Of a DNA stretch of 64,000 bases, positions 31,601-42,481 are shown piece after piece. The notes below the pieces were generated by a model. That model saw only the letters and a program-made list of their open reading frames with translations. It was not told where the DNA came from and did no database searches. The stretch lies in NCBI GenBank assembly GCA_030522415.1, contig CM060104.1, positions 12,296,229-12,360,228 of the forward strand, written 5' to 3'. This DNA is from Channallabes apus. Its lineage: Eukaryota > Chordata > Actinopteri > Siluriformes > Clariidae. The position numbers and the translations under genes are program-made. Position 1 is the first letter of the stretch; every line of letters begins with the position of its first letter.

Positions 31601-32395
31601 GGCCGATTTCGTTATAATTTTGTTTGATGAGTGGGGCTTGAAAATTCTCTTGAAAAAGATGGTCATTTATTTCAGTTAATAAATCTACTATAATTTTTTT
31701 TTTACTCATTATTGTACAGTACACATTAATAGCTCTGGTTCAGATTTTTCATGTTTGTTGTGGAAATTACCATCACTGTTGTATTTACTGCGATGAATGA
31801 AAATGTCACTTTGCGCCACCTGGCGGCCATTTTACGAATGACTTTGAAATGCAACTGATTTATTTTGGCCGCTGTTGCCTTTAAACGGCGGTATACGCGG
31901 CGAGATCGCCATTCCAATTTTGTAACCACTGTACCATTGACAAATTTGAAGACCTTGGTTAATGTAAATTAGACGGCTATAAACCGTAGAAAAAAATATT
32001 ACAATCCGTAAAATATACAGTATAATGAGTGCAGTCCCGTACAAACAATAACATTGCTACCGTATTTTTTATGGTAACTTTCTGGCAACCACAGCTGCCA
32101 GTTTACCATAAAAATTTAAAGTTTATTTTTTACAGAGCAGATATTTTTCAGATTTTTAAACTCTATCAACAAATGTTTAGTAAAATATAAACTGATGCTT
32201 CATTATATTAGTAACAAATACCTTCTCTGAGAGTTTCCTTTTTATAAATACAGTATATCATAAATTTTACTGCAATAAACCATATTTTCATATGTTTTTA
32301 ACTGTTAAATTTAAGGTCTTACTCTGTAAAACTAATTATAGTTTTTCACTGTAAATTCTACGGTTATCCCAAGTTTTGGAAATACGATTCCCTTT

Positions 32396-34720
32396 CAAAG
32401 CTAACTCGATGCTGCGTTGGAAACGCTATGGGAAACATGTCGGCGGCTGTGAAGCATGTGTGTACAAACACGCCAAATTTTGGCTTATATAACCTCGGTC
32501 AGGTGACGTCATCTGATTAGACTCAGCTGCAGGTTATAAATATCGGTTAGCCGGCGACGACCTCAGATTCATTGTCTTCACGATACTGTGAACGCAACGT
32601 GTGCAAGCACAAAAAAAAAAAAAAAAAAAAACGCATTTAAAACAAATATCTTTAAAAAATAAAAATTATCACTGAGATAATGGCAGAGTTTAGCGCTGTA
32701 TGTCCGTGTGAGAACTCTCTCTCCGAAGGCGACACGCACACTCTTTGTTTTAAATGCTTGGGTGAGAGCCACACTCCCGATGGATTTAAAGGAGAGTGTG
32801 AGCATTGTGACAATCTCCCGGTAAAAGTGCTCCGCACGCGCCTCGCGTTCTTCAGGGAACCACGCGCCGCGCTGCATTCCTGGGGATCACAGGTTGATCT
32901 GGCCGAGGCACGAGGGACGGAGCCTCTCCTTTCTCTCGACTCCTCCCCCGATCACGTAGTCTCTCCCTCCACTTCACGAGCGCACTCCTGTGCTTCTCGT
33001 GAGTTGATGGAAGAGACCCTGTCCCTTGCTTCTGTAGAAATGGCAGCAGCCACCTCAGAACGACCCTCTAGTAATGACAGAGAATATGAAAGGTTGCTGG
33101 AAGTCATAACGCGTGCAGTCGAACGGCTTCACATTGACTGGCCACAGGAGCAAGCTCTCACCACACACTCAAAATTAGACGACAGTCGGGTGGCCAGGAG
33201 AGGGCGCCAAAACGCCGCTCTCTCCCATTTTTTGATGATCTCCATAGTGAACTATCCCGTTCATGGGATAAACCTTTTTCATCCCGTATTTTTGTACCAC
33301 CAACCTCGTTCTTTTCCAACATTATTAATGCTAAGACACGGGGCTATGTGATGATGCCACAGGTTGAGGAGACGCTAGCTAGCTATCTCACTCCTGGAGC
33401 ATCATCATTTAAGAAGCCAACCCTCCCCTCCAAGCCGTGTAGAATTTCTTCTAACCTGGTAGGGAAGGCGTTTCAAGCAGCAGGTCAGGCTGGCGCTTCC
33501 TTGCACACCATGGCGGTTTTGCAAGCGTACCAGGCTGATCTGCTGAATGATTTGAGCACGAGCGGCACTGTGGATCAAGAAGCATTCACAGAGTTACGCC
33601 GGGCTACTGATCTGTCCCTGCGTGCGACTAAACAAACAGCCCGTGCTATCGGCCGTTCTATGGCATCCCTAGTGTGTGCAGAAAGACATCTATGGCTTAA
33701 TCTGACGGGCATCAAGAATAAGGATCGATCATTCCTCCTTGATGTCCCTGTCTCACCAGCAGGCCTATTTGGCGACGCCGTTAATTCCGTTGCCACCAAG
33801 TTTTGAGATGCCAATGTCTATAAACAGGCTTTTGGGAAATTCCTCCCCCGCCGTACTCAGGAGCCGAGGCCGTCGGCCACCCAGCCTCGACCAAAGCTGA
33901 GTCTCGCAGAAAGGCGAGAGGCGCAGAAGGAGAGCGTCAGTAGCCGCGCACCCCCCCGTAAGGACTGGGGTACGGCTCACCGCCCCTCACAGATCGCCTC
34001 TAAAAGCTCAGACCGCCGCACCGTCTTCTTCTCTAAGAAGAGGCCCTGAAGGATTGTGGGGTCTTCCCCGGGGGAGAGCACGTAATTTTCTTCTTTAAGA
34101 ACATGTCCCCCCCCCCCGGGCAAACCACGGGACCGATGTTTAGTTCCGCCGCCTTTGGTGTTTCGGACGACGCCGGTCCTCAATGACATCTTAGCTCATT
34201 CGGTTAAATTCCTGCTGTATTCCAGGATGCCGAACAGCTAACATGATCCCCCATGACTCATCAAATGATGAGTGAGAGCATTACATCACTCTCCGTGTTT
34301 TCAGAATGGCGTGGTCTCCACTTCCATGAAACCGGAAAGTGTGCATCTCCTGACATAGGCTGCTGGAGGAACGGGGCCATAGAACATGTTCCCCTACCAG
34401 ATAGTGAGTCAGGTATTGCTTAGTTCATATAGGAACAGTGGGGCTGCGTCCAATTTTTCAGATTTTGTGGTTTTTACCAACATCTAAATAAATAGATGCT
34501 GCGTCGCAATGCCGCACTGCCACGTGACCGGACGTCCGTTCAGACAAATGAATCTGAGGTCGTCAGATGCTTTATTCTGTAGCATTTATACGGTATTTTA
34601 CTGTTAGAATTACGAACATTTTTCGAGATGCTGCGTCGCAATGCCGCACTGCCACGTGACCGGACGTCCGTTCAGACAAATGAATCTGAGGTCGTCAGAT
34701 GCTTTATTCTGTAGCATTTA
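32396..34720 (+). mobile_element. DIRS-like retrotransposon remnant
   Basis: Contains a DIRS-type ORF1 only. The left flank has CGACGACCTCAGATTCATTG (32554-32573). The right end carries its near-complement (CAAATGAATCTGAGGTCGTC at about 34545 and again in the duplicated copy). Such inverted terminal sequences fit DIRS organisation. RT/RNase H and tyrosine recombinase frames are missing. No target duplication is expected, because DIRS elements integrate by recombinase. It sits close to the right end of the CACTA-like element. Confidence 0.75.
32680..33806 (+). pseudogene. DIRS ORF1 (Gag-like), frameshifted
   Basis: ATG at 32680. The N-terminal part has a cysteine-rich block (HTLCFKCLGESHTPDGFKGE, then CEHCDNLP) and VLRTRLAFF, then SWGSQVDLAE and ERLLEVITRAVERL. 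The frame shifts near 33230 and resumes by 33348 with VEETLASYLTPGA, LVGKAFQAAGQAGASLHTMA, QAYQADLL, RATDLSLRATKQTARAIGRS and LFGDAVNSVATKF. This order matches ORF1 of fish DIRS elements as I know them. The further Gag tail (33807-34200) is scattered over frames. Confidence 0.8.
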
Positions 34721-34757
34721 TACGGTATTTTACTGTTAGAATTACGAACATTTTTTA
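34494..34757. repeat. 132-bp tandem duplication at the DIRS/CACTA junction
   Basis: 34494-34625 and 34626-34757 are practically identical (GATGCTGCGTCGCAATGCCG ... TACGAACATTTTT). The unit spans the DIRS right terminal sequence and the outer part of the CACTA-like right end. Confidence 0.9.
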
Positions 34758-34762
34758 CAATG

Positions 34763-36431
34763 TAAGTAATACTATTTTGTAATTTATTCTAAACTGAACA
34801 GGTAGCCAGTGCAGGGATCATAATATTGGGGTTATATGATCATGTTTTCTGGATCTAGTGAGAACCCTGGCTGCTGCATTTTGGACAAACTGAAGCTTGT
34901 TTATTGAGGATGCAGGACAACCACCTAGTAATGCATTACAATAGTCATGAATACATGAACTAGTTTTTCTGCATCAGATACGGATAAAATGCTCCTAAGT
35001 TTGGCAATATTTCTAAGATGGAAAAAGGCTGTTTTTGTGATATTTGAAATGTGATTTTCAAAGGACAAGTTACTGTCTAATATTACGCCCAGGTCTTTTA
35101 CTGCTGAGCTGGTAGTAACAGTACATCCTTCTAAACGCAGGCTGAATTGTGAAAGCTGTTGTGTGCTGGTTTTTGGGCCGATGAGTAATATCTCTGTCTT
35201 ATCTGAATTTAATAAAAGAAAGTTATTGGTCATCCAATCTTTTATGTCCTGGACACACTCAGTTAATCTAGACAACTTAGGTATTTCGTCTGGTTTTGTT
35301 GAGATATATAATTGGGTATAATCAGTATAACAATGGAAACTAATCCCATATCTTCTAATGATGTTACCCAAGGGAAGCATGTATATTGAGAATAGCAGAG
35401 GTCCTAAAACTGACCCTTGTGGGACCCCATATTTCCTTGGCATTACACCAGACGTTTCTCCATTCAGATCTACAAAATGGTATCGATCAGACAGGTATGA
35501 TCTAAAGCATTTTAATGCCTGTCCCTGAATACCTATGTGATTTTGTAAACGGTCTATGAGAATATTATGATCTACAGTGTCGAATGCAGCACTAAGATCG
35601 AGTAGGACTAGCAATGAGATGCAGCCTTGGTCTGAAGCTAAAAACAAGTCGTTTGTAATCTTAACTAGTGCAGTTTCTGTGCTATGGTGGGGTCTGAAAC
35701 TTGACTGAAATTTTTCAAGGATGTTGTTATCCTGCAAGAATGTGCATGTTTGGGCTGATACTACTTTTTCTAGTATTTCTGATATGAACGGAAGGTTTGA
35801 AATCGGTCTGTAATTTGTTATTTCATTCGTGTCCAAATTAGATTTTTTAAGAAGCGGCTTAATAACTGCTAACTTGAATGGTCTAGGGACGTGACCTAGA
35901 TATAATGAAGAATTAATAATGTTTAGAAGTGGCTCTCCAACCGTAAGCATCACTTCTTTTAAAAATCTGGTTGGGATTGGGTCTAACAGGCACGTTGTTT
36001 TAGCCGAGGTGATAAGTTTATACAGCTCTTCCTGTCCTATACCTGTAAAGCACTGAAAATCTAAATGTGAAGATATAGGCTGAACTGGATCGTGAGATAC
36101 TATTAGAGGTTAAACCTCCGTTATTTTCTTCCTGATATTATTGATTTTTTCATTAAAGAAGTCCATAAAGTTTTCACTTCTAAATTGTGATGGGATACTC
36201 TCTGCGGGCATCTTAGGTTTTGTTAGGCGAGCCACTATACTAAATAAGAACCTGGGATTGTTTTGGTTTCTTGCTATCAGTTGGCTAAGATGCTCAGTCC
36301 TAGCAGTTTTTAGAGCCTGTCTATAGCTGGACATACTGTCTTTGTACGCAATTCTAAAAACTTCTAATTTAGTTTTTCTCCATTTTCGCCCGAGATTACG
36401 GGTTGCTCTCTTTAGGGAGCGAGTATGACTG
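34763..36431 (-). pseudogene. L2-B reverse transcriptase region
   Basis: Minus strand from about 36430: KWRKTKLEVFRIAYKDSM, then 36334-36110 (YRQALKTARTEHLSQLIARN, FMDFFNEKINNIRKKI) and, after stops, 35953-34925 with [52 protein letters not shown] and [19 protein letters not shown]. The catalytic box reads CYTDYTQLY instead of CYADDTQLY. An endonuclease region is absent (5' truncation). The C-terminal part follows to 34763 and continues at 26139. Confidence 0.88.
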
Positions 36432-37690
36432 TTTCACATATGAGACACAACTTATCAATGGGTCTTTCCAGAGTAGTGGTCTTAGTTGTAACCAACACGC
36501 GTCTCACAAGTCAGTGAACACTTTCGTGATTCGTCCGACGACCCAATAATTTCTTGGAGAAGACTCATCAATTATTAGAACTACATCTCCAATCGAAAGG
36601 TTTTTTCTCACTTGAAACCATTTTTGACGCTCCTGAAGCAAGAGCAAGTATTCATGCACCCATCGCTTCCAGAATAGGTCAGCAAGGTACTGAATTTGCT
36701 TCCACTTGCAACGTGCATAAATGTCCTCTTTTTTGAAAAGTCCATGAGGCAAGTTTGGCTGTCTTTTCATCAACAGCAGGTGGTTGGGTGTCAGGGGTTC
36801 CAGATCTGTGGGATCGTCCGTAACAGTGGTGAGGGGTCGGTCATTCATTATTGCTTCCACTTCACACAGGAATGTATACAGGCTCTCATCATTTATTGTT
36901 TGTTCTTTCAGTACAGATCTCAAAATCATTCAGACTGATCTTATCTGCCTTTCCCATATCCCACCAAAATGAGACCCAGAAGGTGGGTTGAATATCCACT
37001 GTATCCCTTTTTGCTTGAGAACGCCCTCAATTTTTGACTGATTCCACTGTTGGATAACTTTATGCAATTTAATCTCAGCACCTATAAAGTTTGTTCCATT
37101 GTCACTTCTCATGATTGACACCTGGCCTCTCCTGCACACAAAGCATCGAATGGCATTCAAACAGGAGTCTGTGTCCAGTGACTGCGCAACTTCAATATGC
37201 ACAGCTCTTGTTGTCAGACAAGTAAATAATATGCCATATCTTTTAACATTACTTCTACCTCGTCTGACATCGAAGGGTCCAAAATAGTCTACTCCTACGT
37301 TAGTGAAGGGTGGGTGAGCTGGTGTTATTCTGTCACGTGGCAGTTCTGACATTTTTCTGTTCACCAGTCTTTGCTCTGATCTTTCTGCATGTCACACAAC
37401 TGGAAAGAAACTTTCTCACGAGGGAATTAGCAGTCATAATCCAGTATTTTTGCTGCAATTTTGAAAGCATATAATTCCTTCCACAATGTCCAACCTTTCC
37501 TGAATGTCTCTTAAGATTAAAGTTGTGATGTGTGAGTCTTTAGGTATAATGACTGGATGTTTTACGTGCTCAGGCATTGCAGACCTACCAAGACGTCCTC
37601 CAACCCTCAGCACTCCATCATGCAGTACTGGATCCAGTTTGGAGAGGCAACTGTTCTCTTTTACAGATGCATTACCCTTTTGCAACATGG
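36432..37690 (-). pseudogene. BEL-1 integrase
   Basis: 37688-37434 begins the region after RNase H (LDPVLHDGVLRVGGRLGRSA, HPVIIPKDSHITTLILRD). After frame breaks, 37364-36930 has the core: HPPFTNVGVDYFGPFDV, TTRAVHIEVAQSLDTDS, MRSDNGTNFIGAE and FNPPSGSHFGGIWERQIRSV. A stop near 36930 interrupts it, and 36929-36504 (LCEVEAIMNDRPLTTV, RNYWVVGRITKVF) continues in the same frame. D..D..E residues are visible. Frameshift again near 36504. It would insert the element cDNA if intact. Confidence 0.88.
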
Positions 37691-37757
37691 AAATTTCTTC
37701 TTTGAATTTTTGGCTTTGAATGAACTTGATGACTTAGTTAAGTTAAGTACTGAATTG

Positions 37758-38759
37758 TCAGAGACGTCTTTTGACCTCTTTTGTTCTCTGTTTAAGCATG
37801 TCCTTGATATAAAGAATCCAAGCAACGGATCTTTTCAACTTGTACCAGTCAGAGTGATAATTAATCAGTTTTCTCACAGTATCTGTGCTCTCTGTAGTAC
37901 TCACGAGATTCGCTGAAGCTGAATGTTTAATCTCATTGTCATCCTCTTTTATCGACAGGTCATGAATGTTCTCAGGCCATCTACACTCTGGTTCTTTGAG
38001 AAAAGAGGGACCATGGATCCAGTTGACATTTTTCATGAATTTTTCACAAGAAACTCTCCTGGATGCAGAATCGGCTGGATTTTTTAAAGTATTGACATAC
38101 CTCCACTGCTGTGGCTTGGTTGACTCTCTTATAATGGCAATTCTGTTGGCTACAAAGGTTTTAAAACAAAGTTTTTCGCTGTCAATATATCTCAAAGCAG
38201 TTGTACTGTCAGTCCAAAATATAGAGTCCAGCAACTCCATTTCCAGTTGACCTTTCAACATTTTCTCAGTGTTCACAGCAACTACTGCCGCAGTCAATTC
38301 CATTCGCGGAATAGTGGTTTGTTTCAGAGGTGCTACACGAGAATTCCCCATCATAAAGGCACAATGTCTGAGTCCATCAGCATTTACAAACTTGAGGTAT
38401 GAGACAACTCCATATCCCATCTCACTTGCATCTGAAAAGTGATGAAGTCGTGCTGCAGTTGTAACTCTGAAGTCAGCTGGTTTTATGCATCTTGCCATAC
38501 TGAACTCGGACAATTGATGCAACTCTTGTAGTCAGGCCTTCCATCTTTTTGCAAACTGTTCAAGAATGTCGTCATCCCACGTGAGTTTTTCTTTGCACAA
38601 CTGCTGCATTAAGATCTTGGCTGGCAGTATAACAGGTGCAAGGAAGCTCAAGGGGTCGTAGACTGAACTAGTAATTGACAAGATTCCCCTTCTGGTCACA
38701 GGTTGTTCTTTTAAACTAATCTTGAACTTGAACATGTCTGAATTGATGCACCACAACAC
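37758..38759 (-). pseudogene. BEL-1 RT connection and RNase H
   Basis: 38759-38532 encodes [20 protein letters not shown], then [13 protein letters not shown]. 38522-37758 encodes HHFSDASEMGYGVVSYL, APLKQTTIPRMELTAAVVAV, FWTDSTTALRYI and NPADSASR, the RNase H signature with Asp, Glu and Asp. One stop near 38532 separates the parts. Confidence 0.85.
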
Positions 38760-38761
38760 CC

Positions 38762-39015
38762 CTAGAGCTCTCTCGACAGGAAGTGCATCCTCAAGTTCAA
38801 GTCTCTCATGTCTTTGATTCTTTCACTCTCAGGAATAGAAGTCAGTAAGGCACGACTATTACTTTCCCACTTGGTGAGGTGAAACCCTCCACTTGCACAA
38901 AGCTCAGTGAGATTGTTATATAAAGCAACTGCTTGATCATGGCTAGAAACATACTTCAAACAGTTGTCTACATAAAAGTTCTTAAGTACTGTGTTGACTG
39001 CCTCAATGCATTGCT
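38762..39015 (-). pseudogene. BEL-1 RT, C-terminal fragment
   Basis: Minus strand: EAVNTVLKNFYVDNCLKYVS, HDQAVALYNNLTELC, FHLTKWESNSRALL. The catalytic YVDD-type box reads YVDN. Upstream RT fingers and palm are missing: sequence jumps to the truncated end of Tc1-C at 39023. Confidence 0.8.
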
Positions 39016-39022
39016 GCGGTTA

Positions 39023-40514
39023 AACAAAAGTTTAAACTGAGAAAATGTATCATATTAAGGGAAAAATATATCATATTAAGGGAAAAATATGATGAATCAA
39101 AATGTCATGGTGTCAACAAATCCCAAAAAAGTTGGGATAAGGCCATTTTCACCACTGTGTGGCATCTCCACTTCTTCTTACAACACTCAACAGACGTCTG
39201 GGGACCGAGGAGACCAGTTTCTCAAGTTTAGAAATAGGAATGCTCTCCCATTCTTGTCTAATACAGGCCTCTAACTGTTCAATCGTCTTGGGCCTTCTTT
39301 GTCGCACCTTCCTCTTTATGATGCGCCAAATGTTCTCTATAGGGGAAAGATCTGGACTGCAGACTGGCCATTTCAGTACCCGGATCCTTCTCCTACGCAG
39401 CCATGATGTTGTGATTGATGCAGAATGTGGTCTGGCATTATCTTGTTGAAAAATGCAGGGTCTTCCCTGAAAGAGATGACTAGATGTTGTTCTAGAACCT
39501 GAATATATTTTTCTGCATTGATGGTGCCTTTCCAGACATGCAAGCTGCCCATGCCACACGCACTCATGCAACCCCATACCATCAGAAATGCAGGCTTCTG
39601 AACTGAGCATTGATAACAACTTGAGTTGTCCTTGTCCTCTTTGGTCCGGATGACATGGCGTCCCACATTTCCAACAAGAACTTCGAATCGTGACTCGTCT
39701 GACCACAGAACAGTCTTCCATTTTGCCACACTCCATTTTAAATGATCCCTGGCCCAATGAAAACGCCTGTGCTTGTGGATCTTGCTTAGAAATGGCTTCT
39801 TCTTTGCACTGTAGAGTTTCAGCTGGCAACGGCGGATGGCACGGTGGATTGTGTTCACTGACAATGGTTTCTGGAAGTATTCCTGAGCCCATTCTGTGAT
39901 TTCCTTTACAGTAGCATTCCTGTTTGTGGTGCAGTGTTGTTTAAGAGCCCGGAGATCACGGGCATCCAGTATGGTTTTACGCCCTTGACCCTTACGCACA
40001 GAGATTGTTCCAGATTCTCTGAATCTTCGGATGATATTATGCACAGTTGATGATGATAACTGCAAAGTCTTTGCAATTTTTCGCTGGGTAACACCTTTCT
40101 GATATTGCTCCACTATCTTTCTGCGCAACATTGTGGGAATTGGTGATCCTCTACCCATCTTGGCTTCTGAGAGACACTGCCACTCTGAGAAGCTCTTTTT
40201 ATACTGTACCCAATCATGTTGCCAATTAACCTAATTACTGTTAATTGGTCTTCCAGCTCTTCGTTATGCTCAAATTGACTTTTTACAGCTTCTTATTGCT
40301 ACTTGTCCCAACTTTTTTGGGATTTGTTGACACCGTGAAATTTGGAATCAACATATTTTTCCTTTAAAATTATAAATTTTCTCGGATTAAACTTTTGATC
40401 TGTCATCTATGTTCTATTCTGAATAAAATATTGACATTTGCCATCTCCACATCATTGCATTCAGTTTTTATTCACAATTTGTTCAGTGTCCCAACTTTTT
40501 TGGAATCCGGTTTG
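39023..40514 (-). mobile_element. Tc1-like transposon (Tc1-C), one end lost
   Basis: The right end CAAACCGGATTCC (complement, 40502-40514) borders TA. The inner terminal-repeat block TGTCAACAAATCCCAAAAAA occurs at 39115 and inverted at 40310. The left outer terminal sequence (about 110 bp) is missing together with the BEL-1 RT core, pointing to one deletion across the transposon end. Confidence 0.85.
39149..40158 (-). pseudogene. Tc1-C transposase, one frameshift
   Basis: ATG at 40158. DNA-binding part: RRKIVEQYQKGVTQRKIAKT, STVHNIIRRFRESG, GRKTILDARDLRAL. Catalytic part: LWSDESRFEVLVG, then after a frameshift near 39470 FQQDNARPHSA and CSPDLSPIENIWR. All three acidic residues are present. 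The last frame ends at 39149 (SVVRRSGDATQW). A single shift separates the halves, so it decayed recently. Confidence 0.88.
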
Positions 40515-41476
40515 TAAAAATATTGTTCATGAAGTTTGCATACTCCTCGTGAAAGGAGCGGTTATTCTTGAATTTCCTTTTGAGATTTAGTGCGCGCTGC
40601 ATGGCTGCCCTTCGGTTATTGGGCATTTGAATAGCTGCTTTCTTAAATGGAAGACCGATGTAGAAGTGATTGCTGTAAACTGCAGAGAGTTAGACACAGA
40701 GTCTAAAAACTGGTAATCCTCTTGTGACGACTCTGCTTTATCATCACAATTCCATTCAGGAAAATCATGGTTGTACTGTTGTATCAGCATTTGTTCCACA
40801 CTTTCAATGGAAATTCTGTTGACTGTAACACTCGCCTGCTTGTTGTCATACATACATTCCTCGACTGATTCTCGAAGAGGTCCATTTACAGTCCATCCGA
40901 CAGCATTCTTTACTGCATATAGCCCTTTGTGCCTGCTGTTAATTACTTGGTAATTGCCATGGTTCTAGAAGCTTATACTCTTTATTGCCTATGAGAATTT
41001 CAACTCCAGCATCAATCTGAGGCAATTTCACTTCACTGAAGTATGGCCACTTCATCAATGTTGTGCTGTTGTGGAATGTTTTCCATTGAGACTGGGATGC
41101 TCTTTTGTGTAAAAACTTTGGGAAGTTCAACAAAGGTGTTTTCTTCCAGACCACTAACTTCCAAGTCAGTGAGCACATAACTTTCTACTTGTTTCTTCGA
41201 GTTCATGGTGCTTAACATCATGTCAACTTTTCTACCTAATGACTCCATACAGAAAGTAGCAGAACTACCTGGGTCCATAAATGCATACACTTCTACTGTC
41301 GTGTCACTTTTCTTAGACTTTATTTTAACAGGTACTATGGAGAGAATGCAATTGTCTCCAGCCCCAGTACAGGCGCTTGTTTCATGACTCACTATAGCAG
41401 GCAGTGTATTAACTGTTTCAGTTTCATCAGCCTTTACAATTACCTGAGCTGTGTCTTGTGCGGCAATGTGTAGCAT
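40515..41476 (-). pseudogene. BEL-1 protease and pol N-terminal region
   Basis: 41476-41033: aspartic-protease segment with VEVYAFMDPGSSATFC (DPGSS corresponds to the D[TS]G box) and VLTDLEVSGLEENTFVELPK. A shifted frame continues with IDAGVEILIGNKEYKLLEPW. 40853-40587: RISIESVEQMLIQQYNHDFP and KAESSQEDYQFLDSVS, the BEL region between protease and RT. Then KFKNNRSFHEEYANFMNNIF up to Tc1-C. Several frame breaks. Confidence 0.8.
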
Positions 41477-41620
41477 GCAAGTATGTTTCTTTGAGCACGA
41501 CTGACATGTGATTCTTCTTGTGCAGTCTTTGCTTAAGTGTCCTTTTACTAATCATCCATAGCAAAATCCATTCCTTTTCAAAAAGTCCAATTTGTCTTTA
41601 TATGTCTTATCGTTGAACTG

Positions 41621-42481
41621 CTAGCATTCATCTAAGGTATGACTTTTCTCACAAAATGCACAAGGTTTAGTGAAAGCACTGATAACTGATGCACCATTAC
41701 TCTTTGCTGTAATCAAGTCTTTATGATTTTCACCAATCTGTTTTACACCAGTTGCAAAGCTGCTACCTCTTTTTCCTTCCATTTTTAGCTTGAATCCTTG
41801 AGGAGATTTGTTACAGTGTTTATCACTAGTCAAAACGTCCAGGTCTCCAAAGAGTGGGTTTGAATATACTTTTGCTTGTTGGTCGACAAATTCCACCAAC
41901 TGCACGGACTTGGTTCCTTTCCGACAGCGCTCCTCGTACTCGTGTGCATAGACCCTCCATCTGTCACGCAATTTGTAGTGCAGTTTTGAGATAATAATCC
42001 TCATGTTGGTAGGAATATCTAACTCATCCATGTGTTCGACGTCTTCCATAGCATTGTGGCAAGTTACCAGAAACAGGGAGAAAGCGCTTAATGATTTTCC
42101 ATCCTCTGACTTTATTTCAGGCCATTTAAATGCCTTTTGCATCAGCGCTGTTGCAATTTTTAACTAATTTCCAAACCTGTCATGTAACAGTTTCTTTGCT
42201 TCTGCATAACCACGATGATCTGGCATATTCTGGCAGCTCTTCACAAGATCTCTAGGCTCTCCTCTAGTATACTGCTCAAGAAAGTATAACTTCTCAGTAT
42301 TACTATCAGCTCTGGATTCAACGGCATGTTCAAACACCCTCATAAAAGACCTGAATTCAAGTGGGTCTCCATGAAACAAGGGAACGTCGCGCTGAGGTAA
42401 AGAAAACTGCCTCTGACTCTTCGCAAGCATTTCTGTGATATCTGTCTGATGTTGCATCACTTTATGAAGCTCTACTGTATC
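41621..42481 (-). pseudogene. BEL-1 Gag, C-terminal part with Cys/His motif
   Basis: From the solo-LTR junction: TVELHKVMQHQTDITEMLAK, RDVPLFHGDPLEFRSFMRVF, YTRGEPRDLVKSCQNM, stop near 42164. Then 42142-41621: AFKWPEIKSEDGKSLSAFSL, AHEYEERCRKGT, ending CAFCEKSHTLDEC, a zinc-knuckle-like motif. Family-typical BEL/Pao Gag. One stop separates the two parts. Confidence 0.8.

Larger units (their letters stand above)
26717..32395. other. Interior of the CACTA-like element, mostly unassigned
   Basis: No long coding frame. It contains a tRNA-like stretch (27596), two exon-like islands (28095 +, 28407 -), two similar CA-repeat blocks (29342, 30055) and a pair of inverted copies of about 95 bp (27440-27535 and 31505-31600). 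It also contains CpG-richer patches near 27100-27180 and 28560-28600. Parts recur at 44.8-48.5 kb. Confidence 0.5.
26140..34762. mobile_element. CACTA/EnSpm-like DNA transposon, non-autonomous as seen
   Basis: Inserted in L2-B coding sequence. Ends read CACTGTAAAAAAT (26140) and ATTTTTTACAATG (34762), near-perfect inverted repeats, bordered by TA (or GTA). Subterminal regions repeat CAGCTGTGGTTGCCAGAA and TACCGTAAAAAATACGGTA at 26190-26310 and, inverted, at 32055-32110; such sub-terminal repetition is typical of the CACTA group. No EnSpm transposase frame is visible. It contains a SINE and a DIRS-like element. Superfamily call is from termini only. Confidence 0.6.
25280..36431 (-). mobile_element. 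L2-type LINE (L2-B) in BEL-1, 5'-truncated, split by CACTA-like element
   Basis: Flanked by TTTCA at 25275-25279 and 36432-36436. BEL-2 carries the uninterrupted version of the site (CCATTTCATATATGAGG near 56240). The 3' tail is the ATTCAATTCAATTTTATTTA (complement) at 25280. Two L2 pieces, 25280-26139 and 34763-36431, join in the middle of ...KIVLLT|YKALNGL when the 8.6-kb insert is removed. Contains the L2 3' UTR. Confidence 0.88.

Noticed and set aside
33575..34189. Minus-strand open frames opposite DIRS ORF1
   Set aside because: Shadows of the plus-strand ORF1, which has recognisable family blocks.
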